Shown here: positions 44,194-57,112 of the stretch, piece by piece
How positions within the stretch are numbered: the stretch's first letter is position 1
Layout of the letters: each line of letters starts with the position of its first letter
Source of the DNA: Nocardia huaxiensis
Lineage (GTDB): Bacteria; Actinomycetota; Actinomycetes; Mycobacteriales; Mycobacteriaceae
NCBI RefSeq assembly: GCF_013744875.1
Contig: NZ_CP059399.1
Location: forward strand, 5,518,001-5,582,000
Direction of reading: 5' to 3'
DNA: 64,000 bases
Program-made: the position numbers and the translations under genes
Notes under the pieces: model-generated
Told to the model about the DNA's origin: nothing
Databases searched by the model: none
What the model saw: the letters and a program-made list of their open reading frames with translations, nothing else

Positions 44194-45398
44194 AGAATAC
44201 GATTCCGCTCGGCCGCGTCGCCGGGGTCGAGATCTCGGCGCACTGGTCCGCGCTGGTCACCGTCGGACTGTTCACGTGGGTGCTCGGGGCTTATCTGTCC
44301 GGCACCGGCAGTACGGCGACGGTGTGGATCACCGCCGTCGCGGGCGCGCTCGCCCTGGTGGCATGCCTGCTGGCGCACGAGCTGGCGCATTCGATCGTGG
44401 CGCGCCGCAATGGTATTCGCGTCCAGGGCATTGTGCTGTGGCTGCTGGGCGGCGTCTCCGAACTCACCGAGGAACCGCGCGACGCCCGCGCCGATCTGCG
44501 CATCGCGCTGGCCGGACCGGCCACCAGCCTGGGCATGGCCGCGGTCGCGGGCGGCGGTGCGGCGCTGGCCGCCCTGATCTCCCCCGACGGGACGGTCACC
44601 GCCGTGCTGGTGTGGCTGGCCATGGTGAATGCCGTGCTGGCCCTGTTCAATATGCTGCCCGGCGCACCGCTGGACGGTGGCCGGGTGCTGCGCGCCATCC
44701 TGTGGCGGCGCAGCGGCGACCGGCTGCGGGCCGCGACCGCCGCTGCCCGCAGCGGTCAGATCCTCGGCCTGGTGCTGCTGTTCACCGGACTGGGCGAGGT
44801 GTTCCTGTTCGGTCAGGCGGGCGGCCTGTGGCTGATGCTGCTGGGCTGGTTCCTGCGCACCGCCGCGCACACCGAGCTCACCGCGTCCGGACTGCGGCAC
44901 CGATTGGGCGACACCCGGATTCACGACATCATGACGCCCGACCCGATGGCGCTGCGCGGTTCCTGGAAGGTCACCGACCTGCTGGGTTCGGCCGCCACGC
45001 ACACCAAGCACCGCGTCTTCCCCGTCATCGACGACGCCGGCCGCCCGTTCGCGGTGCTGGCCTGGTCCGATGTGGTCGCGGTACCGGAAAAGATTCGCGC
45101 CACAGCCGATCTCGCCGAGCTGGCGCGCCGGCTGCCGCCCACCGCCATCGTCGGCGCGGACGAACCGCTCGCCGAAGTGGCCACCCGGGTCCTGCTGCGC
45201 CCCAACCTCGATGCGGTGGCCGTGGTCGATCCGGTCGGCCGCCTCGCCGGGCTCGTCACCGCCACCGACCTCACCCTGGCCTGCGACCGCTCCGCGCTCG
45301 GACTGCCGATCGACCACACCACGGCCCCGGAACCGCTGCGGCCGGGCAGCAGGTGGCTCACGGACACCGCTCCGTCGACTCATCCGAGCGGACTGTAG
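44187..45398 (+). CDS. Site-2 protease (M50) with CBS pair (Rip3-like)
   Basis: A 403-residue intramembrane zinc protease. The metal motif HELAH is at residues 64-68 and the third ligand region NMLPGAPLDGGR near residue 160, within about six helices. The C-terminal third (about 245-375) is a pair of CBS domains (DIMTPDPMAL, HRVFPVIDDAGRP, LVTATDLTLA) that likely sense nucleotides. The layout matches M. tuberculosis Rv2625c (Rip3), a DosR-regulon member. It probably cleaves membrane-bound regulators. ATG 44187 overlaps the preceding small gene. Confidence 0.9.
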   Translation: MVKNTIPLGRVAGVEISAHWSALVTVGLFTWVLGAYLSGTGSTATVWITAVAGALALVACLLAHELAHSIVARRNGIRVQGIVLWLLGGVSELTEEPRDARADLRIALAGPATSLGMAAVAGGGAALAALISPDGTVTAVLVWLAMVNAVLALFNMLPGAPLDGGRVLRAILWRRSGDRLRAATAAARSGQILGLVLLFTGLGEVFLFGQAGGLWLMLLGWFLRTAAHTELTASGLRHRLGDTRIHDIMTPDPMALRGSWKVTDLLGSAATHTKHRVFPVIDDAGRPFAVLAWSDVVAVPEKIRATADLAELARRLPPTAIVGADEPLAEVATRVLLRPNLDAVAVVDPVGRLAGLVTATDLTLACDRSALGLPIDHTTAPEPLRPGSRWLTDTAPSTHPSGL

Positions 45399-45410
45399 CC
45401 CCCGCCGGGC

Positions 45411-45424
45411 GTGACCTTCTCCCC
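45411..45424. promoter_or_regulatory. DosR-like box (GTGACCTTCTCCCC)
   Basis: Matches 10 of 14 core positions. It lies 63 bp before the PEP synthase start (45487), immediately after the protease gene. It is nearly identical to the box at 26479. Confidence 0.5.
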
Positions 45425-45486
45425 TGCCGCACCGGGCCGCCCGCACGAGACGCTGATACCGACGACACACGATGGATGGAGCCGTG

Positions 45487-49628
<4,142 letters not shown>

Positions 49629-49664
49629 GCCGCGTCCGGTGCCGTCACGAAATCGCCCGCGGCG

Positions 49665-50570
49665 TCAGGGCTTGCGCGTCACCACGATCGGGCAGTCGAC
49701 GCTGTGCAGCAGCGCCGCGCTGGTCGAGCCGAGCAGCATGCCGGTGAACCCGCCGCGCCCGTGGCTGCCGACGACCACCAGCTGAGCGTTCTCGGACTGC
49801 TCGAGCAGGGCCCGCACCGGACGGTCCATGACCAGAATCCGCTGGACCTGGACATCCGGGTAGCGTTCGCCGTACCCGGCCATGCTCTCGGCGAACTGCA
49901 GCTCCTCCTGGTCGCGCACGGCATCCCAGCCCGGCAGCACGCCGCCGTAGGGGCCGGTCATATCGCTCCAGGCGTGCAGCGCGATGAGATCCACCTTGCG
50001 CAGCGAAGCCTCCTGGAAGGCCAGTTCGATCGCGGGCACGCTGTTGGCCGTGCCGTCGACGCCGACCAGAACGGGCTTGTCGACCGCCACCGGGTCGGTG
50101 GCCGTCGCCGAATGGATCACCGCGACGGGGCATTGCGCGTGCCGGGTGACCGCGGTGCTCACCGAGCCGAGCATGCCGCGCCCGATCGCACCCAGCCCAC
50201 GGCTGCCGACGACCATCATCCGTATCTGCTGCGACCGGCGCAGCAGATACGCGATGATGGGCTCCACGGTGACCTCGGTCTGGATCTCGATCGCCGCGCC
50301 GACGGCAGCCGCCCGCGCGACCCGGGCCGCCTCGCCGACGACCCGTTCGCCCTCGACCTGCAGCCACTGCTCGTCGGATTCGGTCAGGTACGGTCCCGGG
50401 CCGAAACCGCCGGCCACGGCCACGGAGTTCACGATGCGCAACCGGCAGCCGTGCAGCCCCGCGTCGATCGCGGCCCACGCGGCGGCCTGATACGAGACGG
50501 CCGACCCGTCGACGGCCACCACGATCGGCGGATTGAGTTCTCGCGCTGTGGAATCGGGGTTCTGGGTCAT
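49665..50570 (-). CDS. Tandem-domain universal stress protein, canonical
   Basis: A 301-residue protein with two USP domains, each with an intact ATP loop: GSRGLGAIGRGMLGSVS in domain 1 and GSHGRGGFTGMLLGSTS in domain 2 (G-x2-G-x9-GS). Both start with a (V)VAVDGS/VGVDGT strand. This is the same class as M. tuberculosis Rv2623/Rv2005c, DosR-regulated ATP-binding proteins that slow growth. ATG 50570 follows GAGGAG. I saw no clear box directly upstream; it may be read through from the nitroreductase gene, although a hairpin intervenes. Confidence 0.9.
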   Translation of the reverse strand: MTQNPDSTARELNPPIVVAVDGSAVSYQAAAWAAIDAGLHGCRLRIVNSVAVAGGFGPGPYLTESDEQWLQVEGERVVGEAARVARAAAVGAAIEIQTEVTVEPIIAYLLRRSQQIRMMVVGSRGLGAIGRGMLGSVSTAVTRHAQCPVAVIHSATATDPVAVDKPVLVGVDGTANSVPAIELAFQEASLRKVDLIALHAWSDMTGPYGGVLPGWDAVRDQEELQFAESMAGYGERYPDVQVQRILVMDRPVRALLEQSENAQLVVVGSHGRGGFTGMLLGSTSAALLHSVDCPIVVTRKP

Positions 50571-50613
50571 GGTGTGCTCCTCGAATATCGTTGTGTCGCG
50601 GTCTGTTTCCACC

Positions 50614-50631
50614 CGCGCCGGGGCCGGCGCG
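50614..50631. terminator. GC hairpin after nitroreductase gene
   Basis: CGCGCCGG (50614-50621) and CCGGCGCG (50624-50631) form an 8-bp stem; the GG between leaves a very tight loop, so the top pairs probably open. It begins 3 bp beyond the leftward nitroreductase stop and may terminate or attenuate transcription before the USP gene. Confidence 0.45.
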
Positions 50632-50633
50632 CG

Positions 50634-51626
50634 TCAGCCCACCGCGTGCAGGCTCTCCAGGGGACGGACGACCTCCGCCAGCGGCAGCCGCGGGCTCGCC
50701 GGAACCGGCGCGGCACTGGTTGCGGCCCAGCCCATTCGGATGATCAGCTGCGGATGACCGAAATCGCCCAGGATGCCGTGGCGGATGCGCTCACGCACCT
50801 GCGGCACCTCGAGGGGTTCGGTGAGCGGGCAACTGGCCAGCCCGAGCGTGGTGGCCGTGAGCAGCATCGCGCTCGCGGCCTCGCCCGCCCGCAGCCAGGA
50901 GCGCAGCTCATTGCCCGTGGTCGCCACCAGCAGCATGCTCGAGACCTCGTCGGTGTCGCGGACCGCCGCCTCGGGCAGCCGCGGATCCCCGAACGGCCGC
51001 ACCGTCGGATCCGTCGCGGCGACCGCGTTGCGCGCGGGCACACCGTGCGGCATCGCGTGATGGCCGCTCCAGTACGCCAGTTCGGCCGCGTATCCGGGAT
51101 TGCCGGCGTGCTCGTCCGCCGCCTGTTGGAAGGCCCGCAGCAGCCGGGCTCGCTCGCTCGGGGGATCGACGCGGTGGGCACGGGTCCCGACCGTGGTGCC
51201 GGCCTGCACGACGGTGGCGATCTTCGAGTCCGGAATCGGCCAGGAGGTGAAGCGGCGGCGGTCGCTGCGGCGGCGGGTGATGGCGCGCGCCATCCGCACC
51301 GCGGCCGCATCCGGTGTGGCGGGCCGGAATTCGATGGCGGCCAGGTGTCGGGGCTCGGCCCGGTTCGGCAGCCGGTGCACCAGCGTCTCCCAGCCGAACA
51401 CGCGGATGGCCACCCGCAGATGATGCAGGGCCGCACCACAACTGAGCACCATTTCGCGGCTGTCGGGATCGGCGTGGGAAAGCCGGCGGCTCTCCTCGGC
51501 GTACAGGTGAACCGTATTGTCACCGACGCGCCACTGCCAGGGCTGGGTATTGTGCACCGACGGCGCGCGCACCGCCAGCGTGAGCGCGGCGCGGATCGTG
51601 CCCGGATCGGGGTGATCGGTCGACAT
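50634..51626 (-). CDS. Acg-family nitroreductase-like protein, copy 2
   Basis: A 330-residue Acg-type protein with the same fold markers as 30903-31919: VRAPSVHNTQPWQWRVG near residue 20, VLSCGAALHHLRVAI and the C-terminal SAMLLTATTLGLASCPLTEP. It likely binds FMN. ATG 51626 follows GAGGAAGGAC at a good distance. A DosR-like box (9 of 14) lies 70 bp upstream, between it and the upstream USP gene. The second copy within one island suggests dosage or specialisation rather than accident. Confidence 0.87.
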   Translation of the reverse strand: MSTDHPDPGTIRAALTLAVRAPSVHNTQPWQWRVGDNTVHLYAEESRRLSHADPDSREMVLSCGAALHHLRVAIRVFGWETLVHRLPNRAEPRHLAAIEFRPATPDAAAVRMARAITRRRSDRRRFTSWPIPDSKIATVVQAGTTVGTRAHRVDPPSERARLLRAFQQAADEHAGNPGYAAELAYWSGHHAMPHGVPARNAVAATDPTVRPFGDPRLPEAAVRDTDEVSSMLLVATTGNELRSWLRAGEAASAMLLTATTLGLASCPLTEPLEVPQVRERIRHGILGDFGHPQLIIRMGWAATSAAPVPASPRLPLAEVVRPLESLHAVG

Positions 51627-51695
51627 CGCGTGTCCTTCCTCGGAATTCACGGGCTGTTGCGGTTCAGCATGGCGTTCGCGGCCATTCGCGGTGGA

Positions 51696-51709
51696 TGGCC
51701 GAAAGTCAT
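51696..51709. promoter_or_regulatory. DosR-like box (TGGCCGAAAGTCAT)
   Basis: Matches 9 of 14 core positions; the central CCGAAAGTC part is the same as in other boxes here. It lies 70 bp before the nitroreductase start (51626). Confidence 0.45.
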
Positions 51710-51736
51710 TGGACGAGGGGGCCTCGGACCGCAGTT

Positions 51737-52639
51737 CTAGCGCTCGCGGACCACCAGCACGGGGCAGACCGCGTGATGCAGCACGGCGGCGCTCACCGAA
51801 CCCAGTGCGATCCCGGCGAATCCGCTGCGGCCGTGGCTGCCGACCACCAGCAGCTGAGCCGAGTCCGCCTGCTCGAGCAGCGCCCGGACCGCGGTGTCGC
51901 AGGCGACGACGCGCTCCACCGTGACCTCCGGATACCGTTCGCCGAAACCGGCCAGGCTCTCCGCCAGCAGGGTCTGCTCGGTCTCGCGGATGCTGTCCCA
52001 GCCGACCACGGGCAGGTCGTAGCCGGTGGTGTCGCTCCAGGCGTGCACGGCGATCAGCGCCACCTTGCGCCGGGCGGCCTCCTCGAACGCCATCTCTATG
52101 GCGGGCATGCTGTTGTCGGTGCCGTCGACGCCGACCACGATCGGCTTGGTCGCCGAGACCGGATCGGTCTGGGAGATCCCGTGCACGATCGTGACCGGGC
52201 AGTGCGCATGACGGCTCAGGGCGGTGCTGACCGAACCCAGCAGCGCGCGGCGCACCGCGCCCCGGCCGCGATTGCCGACCACGATCATGGCCGCCTGCTT
52301 CGACCGTGCCAGCAGGGTCGGAATGATCAGGTCGAAGGTGAACTCCGTGGTGATCTCGACCTGCCGCTGCGGCGTGGCGTGTTCGGCGATCCGGGTGGCC
52401 TCGGCGAGCACCCGGGCGCCGTCGGCGCGCAGGGCCGCGACCTCGGCGACGCCCAGCGCCGTGCGGGCGTCCTCGCGGGTCGGGATGGCGTAGGAGGTGA
52501 TGATGTGCAGCGGGCTGCCCCGCAATTCGGCCTCGACCGCCGCCCAGGCGACGGCCTGATAGGAGATCTCCGAGCCGTCGACGGCGGCCACGATCGGGGG
52601 GATGCCGGTGCCCGGCGCGGGAACGGCGTTGTCGGCCAT
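51737..52639 (-). CDS. Tandem-domain universal stress protein, second canonical copy
   Basis: A 300-residue protein with two USP domains and intact ATP loops (GNRGRGAVRRALLGSVS and GSHGRSGFAGIALGSVS). It is a close paralogue of 49665-50570 (shared VGVDGTxNSxPAIE and HAWSDxTG segments). ATG 52639 follows an AGGAGG site. A DosR-like box (11 of 14) lies 57 bp upstream. It is probably an ATP-binding stress regulator of the Rv2623 type. Confidence 0.9.
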   Translation of the reverse strand: MADNAVPAPGTGIPPIVAAVDGSEISYQAVAWAAVEAELRGSPLHIITSYAIPTREDARTALGVAEVAALRADGARVLAEATRIAEHATPQRQVEITTEFTFDLIIPTLLARSKQAAMIVVGNRGRGAVRRALLGSVSTALSRHAHCPVTIVHGISQTDPVSATKPIVVGVDGTDNSMPAIEMAFEEAARRKVALIAVHAWSDTTGYDLPVVGWDSIRETEQTLLAESLAGFGERYPEVTVERVVACDTAVRALLEQADSAQLLVVGSHGRSGFAGIALGSVSAAVLHHAVCPVLVVRER

Positions 52640-52695
52640 GATTCCTCCTGGTTGCGGTGTGCACTCAGCATCCCGCCGGGCGTGCGCCCATCCCA

Positions 52696-52709
52696 GGGAA
52701 CTAGGTCAT
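52696..52709. promoter_or_regulatory. DosR-like box (GGGAACTAGGTCAT)
   Basis: Matches 11 of 14 core positions. It lies 57 bp before the leftward USP start (52639). It is the rightmost convincing box in the window. Confidence 0.58.
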
Positions 52710-52797
52710 TGCGCGCGCGGGCCGTCCGGCCCGAATCCCGGCTACCGCGGTCCCCGAAGGACAACGGCGGCACCGGTCTTCGAGCCGGGGCCCGCCG

Positions 52798-53979
52798 CTA
52801 GGCCGGGGCGGTGCGACGACGGTCCCGCCACACCAGCGCGGGTTCCACCGCCCGCGCGGCGATCGGCCCGGCGACCGCCATGATCAACACGTAAGTCGTT
52901 GCCAGCGCGGCGAACTCGGCCGGAACGGCCCCCGCGGCCACAGCCAGACCGGCGATGACGATGGAGAACTCACCGTGCGCCACCAGCGCCGCGCCCGCCC
53001 GCGCCCGGCCGTATCGCGAGGATCCCGCCCGCTTGGCCGCCCACCATCCGGTGGCGACCTTGGTGCCGGTCGTGACCGCGGCGAGCAGCAGCGCCCAGCC
53101 CAGCACCGGCGGGATGGTGCGCGGATCGGTCGTCAGCCCGAACAGCACGAAGAACAACGCGGCGAACAGATCTCGCAGCGGCTCGAGGATTCTGGCGGCA
53201 TTGTGGGCGGTGGAGCCCGAGATGGCGATGCCGAGCAGGAACGCGCCCACCGCCGCCGAAACCTGGACCGCGGAAGCGACACCGGCGACCAGCAGTGCCG
53301 AACCGAGCAGTTTCAGCAGGAAGATCTCGCGGTCGTCGCTGTCGACGATCATCGAGACGTAGCGTCCGAAACGCAGCGCCACCACCAGCACGACCGTGAC
53401 GGCCGCCAAGGCGATGCCGACGGTGATCGAACCGGCCAGGAATCCCGCACCGGCCAGAACCGCGGTGAGAACCGGCAGGTAGCCGGCCATGACGAGATCT
53501 TCGAATACCAGAATCGACAGGATCGTGGGCGTTTCCCGGTTGCCGAGGCGACCGAGATCGCCGAGGACCTTCGCCACGATCCCGGAGGAGGAGATGTAGG
53601 TGACTCCGGCCATGGCGATGGCCCCGGTGGCGCCCCAGCCCAGGACCAGCGCCACCATGACGCCCGGGGTGGCGTTGAGTGCCAGGTCGAGTACGCCCGC
53701 CGCCCAGGACTTGCGCATGCCGGTGACCAGTTCGCCTGCGGTGTACTCCAATCCGAGCAGCAACAGCAGCAGGACGACGCCGATCTCGCTGGCGAGGTGG
53801 ATGAACTCGTCGACGTGCTGGAGCTCCACCAGGCCGCCGGTGCCGAACACCAGCCCGCCTATCAGGTAGAGCGGAATCGGCGACATGCCGATGCGGGCGG
53901 CCGCTCTGCCGAGCAGGCCCAGACCGAAGAACACCGCGCCCAACTGGATCAGGGAGAGCGCGGTTTCGTGTGCGACCAT
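52798..53979 (-). CDS. Cation:proton antiporter (CPA2/KefB-type)
   Basis: A 393-residue membrane protein with about 12 helices and CPA2 features: LIGGLVFGTGGL, VVLLLLLLGLEYTAG, ILSILVFEDLVMAGYLP (helix with the ED/D transport site) and GAFLLGIAISGS. It exchanges K+ or Na+ for protons. There is no fused TrkA-N domain; instead two separate TrkA-C-type regulators lie 5 and 512 bp upstream on the same strand, resembling the KhtTU arrangement. ATG 53979 is close to the preceding stop, indicating an operon. Confidence 0.88.
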   Translation of the reverse strand: MVAHETALSLIQLGAVFFGLGLLGRAAARIGMSPIPLYLIGGLVFGTGGLVELQHVDEFIHLASEIGVVLLLLLLGLEYTAGELVTGMRKSWAAGVLDLALNATPGVMVALVLGWGATGAIAMAGVTYISSSGIVAKVLGDLGRLGNRETPTILSILVFEDLVMAGYLPVLTAVLAGAGFLAGSITVGIALAAVTVVLVVALRFGRYVSMIVDSDDREIFLLKLLGSALLVAGVASAVQVSAAVGAFLLGIAISGSTAHNAARILEPLRDLFAALFFVLFGLTTDPRTIPPVLGWALLLAAVTTGTKVATGWWAAKRAGSSRYGRARAGAALVAHGEFSIVIAGLAVAAGAVPAEFAALATTYVLIMAVAGPIAARAVEPALVWRDRRRTAPA

Positions 53980-53984
53980 CGACC

Positions 53985-54467
53985 TCAGCCGTCCGTCAGG
54001 ATTACAGCGGCCGCCGTTAGGCCCTCCGCGGTGCCGACGACGATCGCCACATCGCCGGCGGTGAACAGGAATTCGGGACCGGGCGAGGGCAGCGCCTGCC
54101 CGGCGCGCACCACCGCGACAATGGATGCTTTTGTGCGCGTGCGCAATTGGGTCTCCCCCAGCATGCGCCCGGCGTACGGCGAACCGGTGCGAATCGGCAG
54201 CTGCCGGGTGGTGATTCCGTCCAGGTCGCGGTGCTCCTGCTGCAACTGCGCCACCAGTTGCGGTGCGCCCAGCAGATTGGCCAGCGTCGAGGCTTCCTGC
54301 GCCGACAGCGGAATCTGTTCGGTCGCATCGGGATTGTCGGGTTTGCTCACGATCAGGTCGAGCGTGCCGTCCTTGTGGTCGATCACTCCCACTCGGCGAC
54401 GCGAGCTCGCCGAGGAGAATTCCTTGCGTACCCCGATTCCGGGCAATGGTGTCACTTCTACGTTCAC
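53985..54467 (-). CDS. Antiporter regulatory subunit (TrkA-C/KhtT-like), copy A
   Basis: A 160-residue soluble protein. The N-terminal part (MNVEVTPLPGIGVRKEF) resembles KhtT; the C-terminal 70 residues are a TrkA-C (RCK_C) ligand-binding domain (ASIVAVVRAGQALPSPGPE, AGDVAIVVGT). It should gate the adjacent antiporter in response to a nucleotide or pH. It starts with GTG 54467 and is 5 bp upstream of the antiporter. It aligns without gaps to copy B. Confidence 0.85.
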   Translation of the reverse strand: MNVEVTPLPGIGVRKEFSSASSRRRVGVIDHKDGTLDLIVSKPDNPDATEQIPLSAQEASTLANLLGAPQLVAQLQQEHRDLDGITTRQLPIRTGSPYAGRMLGETQLRTRTKASIVAVVRAGQALPSPGPEFLFTAGDVAIVVGTAEGLTAAAVILTDG

Positions 54468-54491
54468 AGCACCCGACCCTAGCGGGACAGG

Positions 54492-54974
54492 TCAACCGTC
54501 CATCAGGATCGCGGCCGCCGCCGCCACACCGTCCCCGGTGCCGACGACCACGAGCACATCACCCGCGATGAGCGTGAGATCCGGTCCGGGAGAAGCGATC
54601 ACCTGCTCGGCCCGCATCACGGCCACAATGGAGGTCATGGTGCGCGTTCGCATCCGGGTATCACCCAGCACTCGCCCGTCGTACGGCGACGCGGCCGGAA
54701 CCGGGACCTGACGGGTGACCACCCCACCCAGCGTCCCGTGCTCCTCGCGTAGTCGCGCGACCAGCTGCGGAGCACCGAGAAGGTTGGCCAGCACGGCGGC
54801 CTCCGCACCGGACAGCGAAATCCGGTCGGCGGCCTCGGAATCGCCGGGCCTGCCCATGATCAGTTCGATCGTGCCGTCCGCGCGCTCGATCACCCCGATC
54901 CACCGGCGCGCCCCACGCAGCCGGAACTCCTTGCGCACACCGACGCCCGGCAGCGGTGTCACCTCAACGTTCAC
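54492..54974 (-). CDS. Antiporter regulatory subunit (TrkA-C/KhtT-like), copy B
   Basis: A 160-residue tandem duplicate of copy A: my hand count gives about 94 identical residues of 160 with no gaps, and both begin MNVEVTPLPG with a GTG start. Divergence is greatest around residues 18-56 and least around 60-75 (LANLLGAPQLVA). The two copies are 24 bp apart and in operon with the antiporter. They could form a heterodimeric gate or respond to different ligands. Confidence 0.84.
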   Translation of the reverse strand: MNVEVTPLPGVGVRKEFRLRGARRWIGVIERADGTIELIMGRPGDSEAADRISLSGAEAAVLANLLGAPQLVARLREEHGTLGGVVTRQVPVPAASPYDGRVLGDTRMRTRTMTSIVAVMRAEQVIASPGPDLTLIAGDVLVVVGTGDGVAAAAAILMDG

Positions 54975-55039
54975 TCCCTCACGGTAGCCATCTCGCGCGA
55001 TCGGCAAACCCCGCCGCGGCGTTCCTCCCGGCTGCCGGT

Positions 55040-56758
55040 TCAGTCCGCCGCCGGGCCGTCCCCGAGGGCGCGGCCGGTGGCCTGCTCGAAGGCCGCGAGG
55101 GCGGTCGGCAGGGTCGGAAACAGCCGCTCCGCCCCGATCTGCGCGGTCAATCCGGCGGCGTCCAGGGCGTCGCGGAGGTCTCGCTTCACCCGAGCCATGG
55201 CGAAAACCACTCCCCGCGCGGCCAATTCGGTGCGCAGCTGGGCGACGGCGTCCAGGGCGGTCAGGTCCACTTCCACATTCGCCTCCGCATTGAGCACGAA
55301 CCAGCGCACCGGCGTGCCCTCGGCCGGCTGTTCCACGGCCGCGAGCGCCCGGCGGCGGAAATCCTCCGCATTGGCGAAGCACAGCGGCGCGTCGTAGCGG
55401 TAGATCACCAGCCCGGGAACGAGTTTCGCGTTCGGGTAGTCGTCCACGTCGTGCATGCCCGCCAATCCGGGAACGAAGCCCTGGATGGCATCGTGCGCGC
55501 GGGCCACCCGCCGCAGCAGATCCAGAATCGACAGCGCCACGGCGACCAGGACGCCATTGAGCACGCCCAGCGTGAGCACCGCGACGGTGGTGCCGAGCGC
55601 GAGCACCAGTTCGCTGCGCCGGAAACGCGCGATGCGCCGGAATTCCGCCACATCGATGAGCCGCAGCGCCGCGTACACCACCAGCGCGCCCAGCGCGGCG
55701 GTCGGGAAGTTCGCCAGAACACCGCGCGCACCGAACAATACGGCCAGCACGGTCAGCAGCGTCACCACCGAGTACAGCTGGGTGCGCGCACCCGACACAT
55801 CGGCGATGGTGGTGCGGCTCCCGCTGCAGCTCACCGGAAACCCGTGGGACAGTCCGGCCGCCAGATTCGTCGCGCCGAGCGCGCCGAGTTCCCGGTTGGC
55901 GTCCACCCGGGTACCGTGCCGGGCCGCGAAAGCCCGTGCGGTGAGCGCGTTGTCGGAGAATCCGACCAGTGCGATACCGAGCGCGGGCAGCAGCAGCGTG
56001 GCGAGATCCGCCGCCGCCACACCGGACAGACCAGGCACCGGCAGACCCGACGAAATCGTGCCGACGACCTTGATCCCGTGCTGCTGCAAAGAGAACACCG
56101 CCACGCTCAGCGTGGCGGCCAGCACCGCCAGCAGCGTCCCGGGAATCTTCGGCGCCCGCCAGCCCAGCAGGATCAGCGCGGCCAGCGTGGTTGTCGCGAC
56201 TATCGTTGTCGGCCAGTGCAGTTCGTCGATTCCGGCGGCGAAGGAACGCAACTGGCTCGGAATCGTCTCACCGTCCACCGGCACGCCGGTGAATTTCCCG
56301 AGCTGGCTGGCGATCATGATCCCGGCGGTCCCCGCCAGGTACCCCACCAGCACGGGTTTGGACAGCAGATCGGCGAGCATACCGAGCCGGGCCACCGCTC
56401 CCAGCACGCACACCGCGCCGACCAGGACCGCCAGAATCGCCGCCAGCGCGGCGTAGCGCCCGGGATCCCCGGCGGCCAAGGGTGCGAGCGCGACCGCCGT
56501 CATCAGCGCCGTCGTGGATTCCGGGCCCACCGACAGCTGTCTGGAGGTGCCGAGGAACACGTACACCGCCAGCGGGCCGAGCGTCGCCCACAACCCGGCC
56601 ACCGGAGGCAGTCCCGCAACGGTCGCGTAGGCCATCACCTGCGGAACCAGATAGGCGGCCACCGTCACTCCGGCGAGCGCGTCCGCGCGCAACCAGCGCC
56701 GCTCATACCCGCGGAACTGCTCCGTCCCCGGAAACAACCGCGCCGGAAGGAATTTCAT
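55040..56758 (-). CDS. SulP-family anion transporter with STAS domain
   Basis: A 572-residue SulP/SLC26-type transporter with about 12 helices (start LRADALAGVTVAAYLVPQVMAYA, then LPPVAGLWATL and VGPESTTALM, family signatures). A C-terminal STAS domain (residues about 430-560: VIYRYDAPLCFANAEDFRRR, DLTALDAV) follows. It may import sulfate or bicarbonate or exchange other anions. The DosR-linked M. tuberculosis region also has a SulP gene (Rv1739c). ATG 56758 is the evident start. Only a weak box-like sequence (9 of 14, 56790-56803) is upstream. Confidence 0.9.
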   Translation of the reverse strand: MKFLPARLFPGTEQFRGYERRWLRADALAGVTVAAYLVPQVMAYATVAGLPPVAGLWATLGPLAVYVFLGTSRQLSVGPESTTALMTAVALAPLAAGDPGRYAALAAILAVLVGAVCVLGAVARLGMLADLLSKPVLVGYLAGTAGIMIASQLGKFTGVPVDGETIPSQLRSFAAGIDELHWPTTIVATTTLAALILLGWRAPKIPGTLLAVLAATLSVAVFSLQQHGIKVVGTISSGLPVPGLSGVAAADLATLLLPALGIALVGFSDNALTARAFAARHGTRVDANRELGALGATNLAAGLSHGFPVSCSGSRTTIADVSGARTQLYSVVTLLTVLAVLFGARGVLANFPTAALGALVVYAALRLIDVAEFRRIARFRRSELVLALGTTVAVLTLGVLNGVLVAVALSILDLLRRVARAHDAIQGFVPGLAGMHDVDDYPNAKLVPGLVIYRYDAPLCFANAEDFRRRALAAVEQPAEGTPVRWFVLNAEANVEVDLTALDAVAQLRTELAARGVVFAMARVKRDLRDALDAAGLTAQIGAERLFPTLPTALAAFEQATGRALGDGPAAD

Positions 56759-56824
56759 CGGACAACGCTACCGCGACCACCGTCCGGCCCGGGCAAACGA
56801 CCCGCACCGGCTCACGTCATTTGT

Positions 56825-56917
56825 TCACGGACGCAAGGACATCGGCGGCAACATGCCGAACTTGCTCAGGTACATCAGAACCACGGTCATGACCCGTGCT
56901 GCGGTATCCCACCCCAT
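56825..56917 (-). CDS. Possible 30-residue membrane peptide
   Basis: ATG 56917 has AGAGGAG at a 10-bp distance and opens a peptide with one short hydrophobic stretch (VMTVVLMYLSKFGMLP). It lies in the 354-bp gap 56759-57112 between the SulP and GNAT genes, where I see nothing else. An overlapping frame from ATG 56926 is less likely. There is no homology evidence. Confidence 0.3.
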   Translation of the reverse strand: MGWDTAARVMTVVLMYLSKFGMLPPMSLRP

Positions 56918-57112
56918 GGCCACTCATCTCCTCTGAATCTCAGAGATGCACAAAAGCATTGCTGCTGCGGACTGCTGAGCCGCCCGCTGGCGTGCGGACC
57001 ACTCACGTCGACCGATCGCGTCGCATTCCGTCATTACGGGATGGATTACCCACGGTACGCCTGCCCAACCGACCAGGATTCCAATATGAGTCCTCGATTC
57101 GCAGCACTCAGG

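Noticed and set aside
49704..51740. Rightward open frame of 678 codons opposite the USP and nitroreductase genes
   Set aside because: Crosses a gene boundary of the real leftward genes and shows no domain.
56790..56803. Box-like sequence CGGGCAAACGACCC before the SulP gene
   Set aside because: Only 9 of 14 positions, with wrong bases in both inner arms; likely chance in GC-rich DNA.
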